In this document: one piece after another, positions 46,621 through 57,400 of the stretch
Position numbering within the stretch: the stretch's first letter is position 1
How the letters are laid out: each line of letters opens with the position of its first letter
NCBI GenBank assembly: GCA_002353205.1
Contig: DEJE01000048.1
Location: forward strand, 1 to 64,000
DNA: 64,000 nt
Origin: Prevotella sp. UBA2756
GTDB taxonomy: Bacteria; Bacteroidota; Bacteroidia; Bacteroidales; Bacteroidaceae
Reading direction: 5' to 3'
Made by a program: the position numbers and the translations under genes
Notes under the pieces: generated by a model
What the model was told of the DNA's origin: nothing
What the model saw: only the letters and a program-made list of their open reading frames with translations
Database searches by the model: none

Positions 46621-48368
46621 CCATCGTCAGCTCGTGGCTGTTCGCCTTGTGCGGCGTGCAGGCCTCGGGCGAGTTCTATATGGAAGTGGAACCCGGTGAA
46701 TTCACCATCGAACAGGCCCTGCAGCAGGCCCGGCTGCTCGTCATGCAGCACTACGGCGACTGGGGCGTGCTGCAGCTGAAGCCGGGCGTCTACCGTCTGT
46801 CGCAACCCATCGTCGTCCGTCCTGAGGACAAATACATCACGCTGAAAGCCAATGGCGACGTAACCATCAGCGGCAGCGTGCTCATCAAGGGCTGGCGCCG
46901 GCAGGGAAAGCTCTGGGTGGCCGACGTTCCTGAGTTCAACGGTCGGCCGTTGGAGTTCCGACAGCTGTGGGTGAACGGCCGGAAAGCCGTCAGGGCGCGC
47001 GACGTGAGCGACTTCGAGCAGATGCAGAAGATACGTTCGATGGACAAAGCGAAGGAGACGCTCTACGTGCCGGCCGCCGCCGTGAAGGCCATTGCGAACG
47101 AGAAACACGCCGAGATGGTGCTCCACGAGATGTGGTGCGTGGCCAACCTGCGCATCAAGAGCATCCGGATGATGGGCGACAGCGCCGCCGTCACCTTCCA
47201 CAACCCCGAGAGCCACGTGCACTTCATGCACCCGTGGCCGTCGCCCATGGTGACACCGGGGGGCAAGCACAACTCGGCTTTCTACCTGACCAACGCGCGC
47301 AGCCTGCTCGATGAGCCCGGCGAGTGGTTTCTCGACACCGATGCGCACCGCCTTTACTACTATCCCAGGCCCGGCGAGGACATGCGCACGGCCGAGGTTG
47401 AGGCACCTGCACTGGAAACGCTGCTCCGTGTGGAGGGCACACCGGACCGTCCTGTGAGCCATGTGACCTTCGAAGGCATACGCTTCGCGCACACCACATG
47501 GATGCGTCCGTCGCTGAAAGGACACGCTCCGCTGCAGGCAGGCATGTTCATGACCGAAGCTTACAAGATAGCTCCGAAGAAACTGATCCGTCGGAACGGT
47601 GACCACAAGCTCGACAACCAAGGATGGGTGGGACGACCCGAGGCTGCTGTCAGCGTGAACGGAGCCAATTATGTGCATTTCAAGAACTGCCGTTTCGAAC
47701 ATCTGGGCTCTACGGCGCTCGACTATCATCTCTTCGTCAAGGACTGCAGCGTCGAAGGATGCCACTTTGAGGACATCGGCGGCACAGCCATCCTCGCTGG
47801 CAGCTTCGGATCGGAAGCCCACGAGGCGCACCTGCCCTACGATCCTGCCGACCGCCGCGAGACATGCACCGATCTGACCATCGCCAACAACCGCATCCAC
47901 GACGCCACCAACGAAGACTGGGGCTGCGTGGGCATCGGCGCAGGCTACGTGCGCGGCATACGCATCGAGAACAACGAGATCAGCGACGTGTCGTATACAG
48001 GCATCAGTATGGGCTGGGGATGGAACCAACAGCCGTGCGCCATGGCCGACAACCACGTGCGCCGCAACTTCATCCACCACTATGCACGCCACATGTACGA
48101 CACTGCCGGCATCTACACGTTGGGCTGCCAACCCCACACATTCATCGAAGAGAACGTCGTGGACAGCATCTATACGCCCAGCTACGTGCACGATCCCGAG
48201 CATTGGTTCTATCTCTACACCGACGAAGGATCGAGCGGCATCACCGTCCGCAACAACTGGACGCCTTCGGAAAAGTTTCTGAAGAACGCCAACGGACTTG
48301 GAAACACGTGGGAAAACAACGGACCGCAGGTGAGCGACAGCATACGCGCCGCTGCCGGACCGAAATAA
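46599..48368 (+). CDS. Exported right-handed beta-helix enzyme, GH141-like
   Basis: A protein of 589 residues, signal peptide MDARRLLTIVSSWLFALCGVQASG. The body is a parallel beta-helix. The segment YLTNARSLLDEPGEWFLDTDAHRLYYYPRPGEDM and the later coils (NGANYVHFKNCRFEHLGSTAL, LTIANNRIHDATNEDWGCVGIGAGYV, IENNEISDVSYTGISMGWGW) match the pattern of GH141 and related families. The founding GH141 member is an alpha-L-fucosidase in rhamnogalacturonan-II breakdown. Family membership is by pattern, so activity is tentative. Start overlaps GH127. Confidence 0.72.
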   Translation: MDARRLLTIVSSWLFALCGVQASGEFYMEVEPGEFTIEQALQQARLLVMQHYGDWGVLQLKPGVYRLSQPIVVRPEDKYITLKANGDVTISGSVLIKGWRRQGKLWVADVPEFNGRPLEFRQLWVNGRKAVRARDVSDFEQMQKIRSMDKAKETLYVPAAAVKAIANEKHAEMVLHEMWCVANLRIKSIRMMGDSAAVTFHNPESHVHFMHPWPSPMVTPGGKHNSAFYLTNARSLLDEPGEWFLDTDAHRLYYYPRPGEDMRTAEVEAPALETLLRVEGTPDRPVSHVTFEGIRFAHTTWMRPSLKGHAPLQAGMFMTEAYKIAPKKLIRRNGDHKLDNQGWVGRPEAAVSVNGANYVHFKNCRFEHLGSTALDYHLFVKDCSVEGCHFEDIGGTAILAGSFGSEAHEAHLPYDPADRRETCTDLTIANNRIHDATNEDWGCVGIGAGYVRGIRIENNEISDVSYTGISMGWGWNQQPCAMADNHVRRNFIHHYARHMYDTAGIYTLGCQPHTFIEENVVDSIYTPSYVHDPEHWFYLYTDEGSSGITVRNNWTPSEKFLKNANGLGNTWENNGPQVSDSIRAAAGPK

Positions 48369-48385
48369 AGAAAAACAATTGCTAT

Positions 48386-49750
48386 ATGGAAAAGAAGAAA
48401 AGCAGCTTGAAGAGCACCATCGCCGTGTCGCTGACCAACTATCTCGACGCAGGTGCCATCGTGGCCGGAGCCAGCGGACTGACGCTATGGAAAGACTACC
48501 TGGGTCTGACGGAAGGCCATCTGGGATGGCTCAATGCCATCAGTGCCAACTGTCTCGGGGCCGCCATCGGTGCCATCATCGGTGGCTTCTTAGCCGACAA
48601 GTACGGCCGTAAGGCCATCTACACGTACAACATGCTTGTCTACATGCTGGGCGTACTGCTCATCCTGTTGTCAACCAGCTTCCCCACGCTGCTGGCCGGG
48701 TTCCTCGTGACGGGCATCTCGGTAGGCGTGGGCGTACCGGCATCGTGGACATACATCTCGGAGAGCTCCGAAGTGAACAACCGCGGCCGCAACATCGGCA
48801 TCTCGCAGATGGCGTGGGGCATCGGCCCGACCATCATCCTCATCCTCGGAACGTTGCTCGCACCACCGACGGGAGGCAGCGGGACTGAGGGTGTGCTGTT
48901 CGGACTGGTGGAGTCGGTGGCTGCGCTGTTCGGCACCACGAGCGGTTCGGCGCTCAACGTATTCAGCTCGCGCATCGTCTTCGCGTCGCTCTTCGTCGTG
49001 GCCTTCATCGCATGGCTGCTGCAACGCCGTCTGGACGAATCGGAGGAATGGAAGTCGATGAAGTCGAAGAACGCACAGAACGGACAGCAACAGGACACGG
49101 GAACATTTGCTTCGTTCGGCTCGCTCTTTACGAACAAGACGAACGTCAAGACCATTCTCTTCCTTGCCGGCATGTATCTGACGTGGAACCTCGTCTCGTC
49201 GGTCATGGGTTTCTTCCAACAGCACATCTATGAGACGGCAGGCGGACTGTCGAACGAATATGCCAACATGCTTTCGGTGGGTCAGTGGCTCATCATCATC
49301 GCCACAACATTCGTCTTCTCGATGATTGTGGACAAGGTGAACCAGCGCTGGCTCTTCTTCACGGGCGTCATGTTCGCCGTCTTGGCGTGGGTGCTCGTGC
49401 TCACCGTGGGCATCACCAGCATCGGCGGACTGCTCATCTTCACACTGTTGTGGGGACTGCAGGGCGGCATCTCCGTGCAGTCGTTCTATGCGCTGTGGGC
49501 TTCCGAGCTGTTCCCAGCCCGCTATCGCGCCGCTGCACAGGGTGTCATGTTCTTCCTGGTGCGCGGACTGTCGGCTGCGTGGGGCCTGGGCTTCGTCTAT
49601 ATCTACGGCGAACAGGGCGAAGGGTTCACGCGTGCCGCTTGGGTGATGCTGCTGTTGCTTGTCGTTTCGCTCGTCATCGGCACCACCGGAGCTCCCGACA
49701 CGCGCGGAAAGACACTCGAAGAGATTACAAAAGAAAGATATGGAGAATAG
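48386..49750 (+). CDS. Major facilitator superfamily sugar transporter
   Basis: An inner-membrane carrier of about 454 residues with twelve predicted membrane segments. The sugar-porter-like motif between helices 2 and 3 is GGFLADKYGRKAIY, and a second copy of the fold starts near FLAGMYLTWNLVSSVMGFF. PASWTYISES and ELFPARYRAAAQG are family blocks. It lies inside the CAZyme run and overlaps the start of a GH78-like gene without a signal peptide by 11 bp. It therefore probably imports the rhamnose-containing di- or oligosaccharide that this enzyme splits. Substrate is inference. Confidence 0.88.
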   Translation: MEKKKSSLKSTIAVSLTNYLDAGAIVAGASGLTLWKDYLGLTEGHLGWLNAISANCLGAAIGAIIGGFLADKYGRKAIYTYNMLVYMLGVLLILLSTSFPTLLAGFLVTGISVGVGVPASWTYISESSEVNNRGRNIGISQMAWGIGPTIILILGTLLAPPTGGSGTEGVLFGLVESVAALFGTTSGSALNVFSSRIVFASLFVVAFIAWLLQRRLDESEEWKSMKSKNAQNGQQQDTGTFASFGSLFTNKTNVKTILFLAGMYLTWNLVSSVMGFFQQHIYETAGGLSNEYANMLSVGQWLIIIATTFVFSMIVDKVNQRWLFFTGVMFAVLAWVLVLTVGITSIGGLLIFTLLWGLQGGISVQSFYALWASELFPARYRAAAQGVMFFLVRGLSAAWGLGFVYIYGEQGEGFTRAAWVMLLLLVVSLVIGTTGAPDTRGKTLEEITKERYGE

Positions 49751-51788
49751 ACAGGCCACTTGGATATGGTATCCGGGCGACTTTGAAGTGTGGTTAGGCA
49801 ACATCTTCAACAACCGCCGGACGGAGCGGGGAGCCATGTTTCCGCCGTTCTGGAAGCAGGACTCCCACTGGCCCACGGTGGAGTTCACGAAGACGGTGGA
49901 GCTGGAAGCCGACGAAACCATCCACGTCAGCGCCGAAGGGAAATGGAACATTGCCGTGGACGGGATGCTGAGGCCGTCGCAATCCACACTGACCATTCCC
50001 AAAGGTAAGCACACGCTGAGCTTCAAAGTGTGGAACCAAGCCACGCCCCCGGCGCTGTTTATCGAAGGGAAGACCATCGTGAGCGATGCTTCGTGGACGA
50101 CGACGTATGAAGACAAGATATGGATCGACGAGAACGGCGTGGCCCACGGCGCCGGTATTTACGTGCCTGTGGGGTCGTGGAACTTCAACCGCTGCGACAC
50201 TCCGCCTTCTCGCTACCACTTGGACTACAAAGAACAACAGCCTGTCGGCAAGGAACAAGTAGCCGACGGAGTGCTTTACGACTTCGGCCGTGAGACCTTC
50301 GGATGCCTGAAGCTCATCGGACTCCGCGGCGGAACGGCCTGCATCTATTACGGTGAGAGCCGCGAGGAAGCTCTCGACAAGGAACATTGCGAGACGCTCG
50401 ACGTGCTGGAAAGCAACGACGAGAGTCAGGATGCAAGCGTCTTCCGCCTGGACAGCAAGGCTTTCCGGTTTGTCTATATAGAAACAACCAATGGCGCACG
50501 CTACGACCAAGTGGCCATGGACTACGAATACGCGCCCTTCGACAAGGCGAAAAGCGGATCGTTCCGCTGCAGCGACGTCGAATTGAACATCATCTGGCAG
50601 GTCAGTGCCTACACACTTGAGCTCACCACACGCGAGTTCTTCATGGACGGCATCAAGCGCGACCGATGGACATGGAGCGGCGATGCCATTCAGTCGTACC
50701 TGATGAACTACTATCTTCACTTCGACTCGGAATGCGTGAAGCGCACCATCAGGCAACTGCGAGGCAAAGATCCCGTCACGGCTCACGTGAACACCATCAT
50801 GGACTACACCTTCTATTGGTTCAAGTCGGTGCATGACTACTACCTGTATACGGGCGACATCGACTTCATTCGGGAAATTTATCCGCGCATGGTGACCCTC
50901 ATGGACTACTGCATCGAGCGCACGAATGCTGAAGGACTGATGGAAGGACAGCCCGACGACTGGATTTTCGTCGACTGGGTAGACTTCCCCATGCACAAGC
51001 GAGGCACGCTTTGCTTCGAGCAAATCCTGTTCGCGGAGGCGCTGCGAGTGATGACTGAGTGCGACCGCCTTTGCAATAAAGACAGCGACGGCTACTATCA
51101 GATGGAAGCGGAGCGCACGCTTAAACGGGTCAAGGAGCTGTTCTGGAGCCCTGACCACCATGCTTTCCTGCACGCCATGGAAGACGGTGTCATGAACAAC
51201 CAGATTACCAAGTTTCCCAATATGTTTGCCATCATCTACGGAGATGTGTCTGACGAAGAGTCGAAACAGGTGCTTGAGCACGTCATGCTCAATCCCGATA
51301 TTCCCCGCATCACGACTCCCTACATGCGATTCTACGAGCTCGAAGCCCTTTGTATGATGGGACAACAGCAACATGTATTGCCCGAAATGAAGGCATACTG
51401 GGGCGGCATGCTGCGCGAAGGGGCCACCACTTTCTGGGAAAAATACAACCCGGAAGAAAAAGGCAAGCAGCATCTGGCCATGTACGGCCGTCCTTACGGC
51501 AAGAGCCTGTGCCACGCCTGGGGCGCATCGCCACTCTATATAATAGGTAAATACTTCCTCGGCGTGCGGCCGACAAAGCCAGGATACGAGGAATATGAGG
51601 TGCGACCCGCTCTTGGCGGACTGCAATGGATGGAGGGCGAGGTGCCCACACCGTTCGGTAAAATCAGCATCCGCATGGACCATGACAGCATCACCGTGTA
51701 CAGCGACGGCGGAAAAGGGCGGCTCATCGTCAACGACCACACCGTGTCAATACCTCCTAAGCAAACAATAACATTCTCTTTAACATAA
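49740..51788 (+). CDS. Cytoplasmic GH78-like alpha-L-rhamnosidase
   Basis: A protein of 682 residues without a signal peptide (MENRQATWIWYPGDFEVWLGN), in contrast to the exported GH78 at 18343. The jellyroll (HVSAEGKWNIAVDGMLRPS) is followed by the (alpha/alpha)6 domain with FFMDGIKRDRWTWSGD as the catalytic-acid region and CHAWGASPLYIIGKYFLGVRPTKPGYEEYEVRPALGGL at the end, typical of GH78. It would act on imported rhamnosides, such as products of rhamnogalacturonan lyases. The start codon overlaps the MFS stop. Confidence 0.85.
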   Translation: MENRQATWIWYPGDFEVWLGNIFNNRRTERGAMFPPFWKQDSHWPTVEFTKTVELEADETIHVSAEGKWNIAVDGMLRPSQSTLTIPKGKHTLSFKVWNQATPPALFIEGKTIVSDASWTTTYEDKIWIDENGVAHGAGIYVPVGSWNFNRCDTPPSRYHLDYKEQQPVGKEQVADGVLYDFGRETFGCLKLIGLRGGTACIYYGESREEALDKEHCETLDVLESNDESQDASVFRLDSKAFRFVYIETTNGARYDQVAMDYEYAPFDKAKSGSFRCSDVELNIIWQVSAYTLELTTREFFMDGIKRDRWTWSGDAIQSYLMNYYLHFDSECVKRTIRQLRGKDPVTAHVNTIMDYTFYWFKSVHDYYLYTGDIDFIREIYPRMVTLMDYCIERTNAEGLMEGQPDDWIFVDWVDFPMHKRGTLCFEQILFAEALRVMTECDRLCNKDSDGYYQMEAERTLKRVKELFWSPDHHAFLHAMEDGVMNNQITKFPNMFAIIYGDVSDEESKQVLEHVMLNPDIPRITTPYMRFYELEALCMMGQQQHVLPEMKAYWGGMLREGATTFWEKYNPEEKGKQHLAMYGRPYGKSLCHAWGASPLYIIGKYFLGVRPTKPGYEEYEVRPALGGLQWMEGEVPTPFGKISIRMDHDSITVYSDGGKGRLIVNDHTVSIPPKQTITFSLT

Positions 51789-51796
51789 GCCAATCG

Positions 51797-54481
51797 ATGA
51801 AAAAAGGAATACTATTCTCACTGTTCATGCTGATGGCAACATCGGCCATAGCCAAGGTGAAGGTCATCGTGAAGACACCGACACCCCAGACGGAATATGC
51901 CGCAACGCGCCTGGCAACACTTCAGGGCAATGCTACCATCCGCATCACCGTCAGAAATGAGGGCGAACCGGAGGCTTTCACCATTCAGGGCAAAGGAAAA
52001 AACATCACCATCACGGGCAACGACGGCGCCGGGGCTATCTACGGTGCGAACTACGTGCGTGAAAATTTCACAAAAATTTCACAGAACCGAGAGAAATTTG
52101 CCATTTCATCGGCACCTGAGATGAAGCTGCGCGGAGCTTGCGTAGGGTTACAGAAGACGGTCTACCTGCCCGGACACCGCGTCTATGAGTACCCTTATAC
52201 GCCCGAAAACTTCCCCTGGTTCTACGACCGGGAGCTTTGGACGCGCTATCTCGACCTGCTGGCAGAGAACAACATGAACACCGTCTACCTGTGGAACGGC
52301 CATCCTTTCGCATCGCTGGTGAAGCTGAAAGACTATCCGTTCGCGCCCGAGGTGGACGACGAAACCATGGCGAAGAACCAGGAGATGTTCGGATTCCTCG
52401 TCGACGAGGCCGACCGTCGTGGCATCCGCGTCATCCAGATGTTCTACAACATCATCGTCTCAAAGCCCTTCGCCGACCATTACGGACTGAAGACACAGGA
52501 CCGCAACCGCCCCATCACGCCGCTCATCGCCGACTACACACGCAAGTCGATTGCCGCCTTCGTGGAGAAATACCCACGTGTGGGCTTCCTGGTGTGCCTC
52601 GGTGAGGCGATGTCGGGACTCGAAACAGACATCAAATGGATGACCGAGACCATCATCCCCGGCATCAAAGACGGTCTGAAGGCGTCGGGACGAACGGACA
52701 CGCCGCCCATCATCCTGCGCAACCACGACACCGATGGCCCCGCAGTGCTGAAAGCTTCGCTGCCACTCTACCCGAACATCAACACGATGAACAAGTACAC
52801 GGGCGAGAGCCTCACCACATACGAGCCCGGAGGACCGTGGGGAGAGACCCACCGCCAGCTGGCAGCAGCCGCTCCCATACACATCGACAACGTCCATATC
52901 CTGGCCAATCTGGAGCCGTGGCGCTGGTCGTCGCCTGCCTTCACGCAGAAAGCCGTACAGGCCATGCACCGCGTTCACCACAGCAAGGGGCTTCATCTCT
53001 ACCCGCAGGCCTCCTACTGGGACTGGCCTTACACCGCCGACCGCCTCGCCGACGGCTCCCGTCTGCTTCAGATCGACCGCGACTGGATGTGGTACAAAGC
53101 CTGGGGACGCTACGCATGGAACTGTCATCGCGGCGACGACAGGGCATTCTGGATCCGTCAGCTGAGCGACTACTACGGCATCGACAGCATCTCGGCCAGT
53201 CATCTGCTGACAGCCTACGACGAAGTGGGCGAGATAGCGCCCAAGCTGCTGCGCCGTTTCGGCATCACCGAGGGCAACCGCCAGACGCTTCTGCTCGGCA
53301 TGAAGATGGCTCAGCTGGTCAATCCCTATAAGTTTACCGTCTACCCGGGCTTCTATGAGAGCTGCGGACCGCAGGGCGAGAAGCTCATTGAGTACGTGGA
53401 GAAGGAATGGAAAGGCGAGCGACACGTGGGTGAACTGCCCCTCGACATCGCACAACAATGCGTCGACCACGGCATGAAGGCTGCGGAACAACTCAAGGAC
53501 AGTCTCCAAAAGCCTACCAGACATCAGGATGAACTGAAGCGGGTGCTCATCGACTTCAGCTGTTACTTGACTTTTGCCTTCTCGTTTCAGAAGAAAGTGC
53601 TGGCCGCCCAGCAAGTGCTCAACTACAAATGGACCAAGGACACGAAGTATCTCGACGCTGCCGTGCCGCTGCTTGAAGAGAGTCTGGGCGCATGGAAGAT
53701 GCTCTGCATACTGACCGAGGAGAGCTATCTCTACGCCAACTCCATGCAGACGTCGCAGCGACGTATCCCCGTGGGTGGCGACAACGGCAACTTCAAGACC
53801 TGGACCGACATGATCCCCGTATATGAGGAAGAGCTTGAAGCCCTGAAGATGAACATCGAGCGCCTGAAATCGCCGCAAGCCGCAGCCTCGACCATCATCA
53901 CCGCTGCTGCTCCTGCGACCGTCACACTCATCCATGCCGGCTCTCCCGCAGCCATGACCAACAACAACGACGGCGCATCGGTCCCGTTTGCTGCGTTATC
54001 TACACAGCCAAAAACACCCCCCACAGCCCTCTTAGCTCGTGACGCCCTCCTTTTCGAGAACCGACAGGAGCGCATCGACAGCGTGGCTCCCGAGCTGCGC
54101 CGCCTCAGCGGCATCGTCCTCAACCGCGACACCACGCGCATCTCCGGTACCACCATCGTCTTCCAGTGCGACAAACCGGTGAAGCTGCTCGTCGGATTCT
54201 TCCACGACGACGACCCCAAATGGGCCAAGCCGCCGAAACTCGAGACCGATGCCACGGGCAACGAATACGGTCAGGCCGAACCTATTCTCACCAATGCCAT
54301 CGCCATGACCAACATGCCGCCCGTGAATATCCATGCCTACCACTTCGACAAAGGGCGCCACACCATCAACCTTCCCAAGGGAATCATCATGGTGGCTGGC
54401 TTCACCTCTGACGACATCCGGCCGCGCGACGTCCGGCTGATGGGTGCCGGCGACGATGTGGACTGGCTCTTCATGAAATAA
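51797..54481 (+). CDS. Exported GH67-like alpha-glucuronidase-family protein
   Basis: A protein of 894 residues, signal peptide MKKGILFSLFMLMATSAIA. The N terminus has the Glyco_hydro_67N-like pattern (PQTEYAATRLATLQGN..ITGNDGAGAIYGANYVRENF). The barrel follows with MKLRGACVGLQ, LLAENNMNTVYLWNGHPFASL and FLVCLGEAMSGLE, where a catalytic Glu is likely. The overall look is of GH67/GH20-related enzymes on uronic acids. Between residues about 690 and 750 lies an Ala/Thr/Pro-rich linker (ITAAAPATVTLIHAGSPAAM) ahead of a C-terminal beta-sandwich (TIVFQCDKPVKLLVGFFHDD). Uronate release from pectin is plausible. The family is tentative. Confidence 0.65.
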   Translation: MKKGILFSLFMLMATSAIAKVKVIVKTPTPQTEYAATRLATLQGNATIRITVRNEGEPEAFTIQGKGKNITITGNDGAGAIYGANYVRENFTKISQNREKFAISSAPEMKLRGACVGLQKTVYLPGHRVYEYPYTPENFPWFYDRELWTRYLDLLAENNMNTVYLWNGHPFASLVKLKDYPFAPEVDDETMAKNQEMFGFLVDEADRRGIRVIQMFYNIIVSKPFADHYGLKTQDRNRPITPLIADYTRKSIAAFVEKYPRVGFLVCLGEAMSGLETDIKWMTETIIPGIKDGLKASGRTDTPPIILRNHDTDGPAVLKASLPLYPNINTMNKYTGESLTTYEPGGPWGETHRQLAAAAPIHIDNVHILANLEPWRWSSPAFTQKAVQAMHRVHHSKGLHLYPQASYWDWPYTADRLADGSRLLQIDRDWMWYKAWGRYAWNCHRGDDRAFWIRQLSDYYGIDSISASHLLTAYDEVGEIAPKLLRRFGITEGNRQTLLLGMKMAQLVNPYKFTVYPGFYESCGPQGEKLIEYVEKEWKGERHVGELPLDIAQQCVDHGMKAAEQLKDSLQKPTRHQDELKRVLIDFSCYLTFAFSFQKKVLAAQQVLNYKWTKDTKYLDAAVPLLEESLGAWKMLCILTEESYLYANSMQTSQRRIPVGGDNGNFKTWTDMIPVYEEELEALKMNIERLKSPQAAASTIITAAAPATVTLIHAGSPAAMTNNNDGASVPFAALSTQPKTPPTALLARDALLFENRQERIDSVAPELRRLSGIVLNRDTTRISGTTIVFQCDKPVKLLVGFFHDDDPKWAKPPKLETDATGNEYGQAEPILTNAIAMTNMPPVNIHAYHFDKGRHTINLPKGIIMVAGFTSDDIRPRDVRLMGAGDDVDWLFMK

Positions 54482-54489
54482 CGCGAATT

Positions 54490-57400
54490 ATGAAAAGACA
54501 TCTGTTTACGTTGTTCTTCACGACCGCTTGCCTCTGTGCCGCTGCGCAGGAGGTGCCGAAGGCTGTCATGGAACATATCTATCAGGAGGTGAAGACGCCC
54601 TTCAAGTATGGTCTCGTCGTCGCCCCTGCCGACAACTACCATAAGTTTGACTGTCCGACGGTGTTCCGCGACGGCAACAAGTGGCTAATGACCTACGTAT
54701 GCTACGACGGCAAGGACGGCACCGACGGCCGCGGCTACGAGACGTGGCTGGCCGAAAGCGACGACCTGCTGCACTGGACCACCAAGGGAAAGGTGCTGCA
54801 GCTGCCGTCCACCACGCCTGCCGCCGACTCTCATCCCGCAACATCACCCTCGGGAACACCGGGAGCCAACACCCGAAGCGTGGGAGACCGCCAACCCGCA
54901 ATGGCGTGGGACCAGAACCAGCGCGGCGGCTTCCCGGCCCTCATCGACTGGACCTGGGGCGGAACCTACGAGATGCAGACCTACAAGAAGCGTCACTGGA
55001 TGACCTACATCGGCGGTCCCGGCACGGGCTATGAAGCCGTGAACGCACCGCTGAGCATCGGTCTGGCCACCACGAAAGAGCCCATCACGTCGGCTCATCA
55101 GTGGCAGACCTTCGACCAACCACTGCTCAGCTACGACGACCGCGACGCCCAATGGTGGGAACAACTGACCCAATACAAAAGCACCATCTACTGGATGAAG
55201 GACAAGCAGCAGCAGGTCCGCAAAGGATATCCCTTCACAATGTTTTACAATGCCGGCGGCAAAGACGACACACACCCCAAGGGCGAGCGCATCGGCATCG
55301 CCGTATCGAAAGACATGCGCCACTGGCAGCGCTACGAGGGGAACCCCGTCTTCGCCCACGACAGCGACGGAACCATCACCGGCGACGCGCAGCTGGTCGA
55401 CATGACCGGTGCCGTACCCTACGAACTGAGGAACGGCCAGCCCGTCTATGTCATGTTCTATTTCTCCGCTTTCAACCCCACACGCGACTACAACGCCTTC
55501 AACACCTTCGCCGTCAGCACCGACCTCATCCACTGGCAGGACTGGACCGGTTCCGACCTCATCATTCCTTCAAAACCATACGACGAGATGTTCGCCCACA
55601 AGAGCTACGTGGTGAAGCACGAAGGCACGGTGTATCATTTCTACTGCGCCGTGAACAACGACGGACAGCGCGGCATCGCCGTGGCCACCAGCCGACATCT
55701 CGGGAAGAGCGAAGTCTGCTTCCCCACGCCCGAACCTACGGGCCACCGCTTCACGCAGCAGCTCGCCGACGGGTGGAAGGTGACGCTCCTGTCGACCGAA
55801 AAGCCGTTGCCAGCGGCTGCCCGACCGTCGTTCCTCGCCAAAGACAATCTGTCGATCCCCATCAACCTCGACGATTACTATGGCACACAGCAGGGCGAAC
55901 ACGGCAACTTGCACGGCGAAGCACTCTTTGAACAAACATTCCGTGCGCCCGACCTCAGCGGGAAAGCGTTCTTCCTGCGCTTCGAGGGCGTCGGGACCTT
56001 TGCCGACATCACGCTCAATGACCATTCTGTCGGGCACTACGACATCGGACGCACCACGCAGACCATCGACGTCACACCCTACATCAGGCCAGGACAAGAC
56101 AACCACCTCAGCGTGAAGGTGAGCCATCCGGCCGCTATCACCAACATGCCGTGGGTATGCGGAGGCTGCAGCAGCGAATGGGGATTCAGCGAAGGGTCGC
56201 AGCCTTTCGGCATCTACCGCCCTGTCGTGCTCGAAGCCACCGACGCAGTGCGCGTTGAACCCTTCGGCGTCCATGTGTGGAACAACGATGCCTGCGACTC
56301 CGTCTACGTGGAAACGGAGCTGCACAACTACGGAAAGGAGACACACCACGTGCAACTGGTCAGCAAACTGTGCGACAAGAGCGGCAAGCAAGTGGTCCGC
56401 CTGACCGAGGAAATCGACATCAACCCCGGCCAGACCGTCACCTGCCGACAAGCGTCACCGATGAAAGACGCGAGACGTTGGAGCACCGCCGACCCCTACC
56501 TCTACGACATGAACACCATCGTGAAGCGCAACGGCAAGGCTACCGAGAGCACACACACGCCCTTCGGCTTCGTCACCGTGGCGTGGCCCAGTGCCGTCTG
56601 TAGCAATCAGATTGCTACAAACATGACTGAAACAGGCAGCAACAAGCCTGACAACGACTCCCAGCAGTTCCTCCTGAACGGCAAGCCCGTCTTCATCAAC
56701 GGCGTGTGCGAGTACGAGCATGCCTTCGGGCAGAGCCACGCCTTCACCAACGAGCAGATAGAAGCCCGCGTGAAACTGGTGAAAGATGCCGGATTCAACG
56801 CTTTCCGCGATGCCCATCAGCCGCACAACCTGCACTACCAGGAGCTCTTCGACCGTGAAGGCATCCTCTGGTGGCCGCAGTTCTCGGCCCATATATGGTA
56901 CGACACGCCCGAATTCCGAGAGAGCTTCAAGCGCCACCTGCGCCAATGGGTGAAGGAGCGCCGCAACTCGCCCTCCATCATCCTGTGGGGACTGCAGAAC
57001 GAAAGCACGCTGCCGAAGGACTTCGCCGAGGAGTGTACGGCCATCATCCGCGAGATGGACCCGCGCAGTCGCTCAGGACGCCTCGTCACCACCTGCAACG
57101 GAGGCGAAGGCACCGACTGGAACGTCGTGCAGAACTGGAGCGGCACCTACGGCGGCGACATCGACAACTACGGCAACGAGCTGAAACGCACCGAGCAACT
57201 GCTCAACGGCGAGTACGGAGCCTGGCGCACCGTGGGCAACCACACGGGCGAAGGCTACACCGAGGAGCGCTTCGCCGACCTGCTCATGAAGAAGGTGCGG
57301 CTCGCCGAGAGCGTGCGCGACAGCGTCTGCGGACAGTTCCTCTGGCTCCTCGTCAGCCACGACAACCCCGGCCGACGGCAGCCCGACGAGGCCCTGCGCC

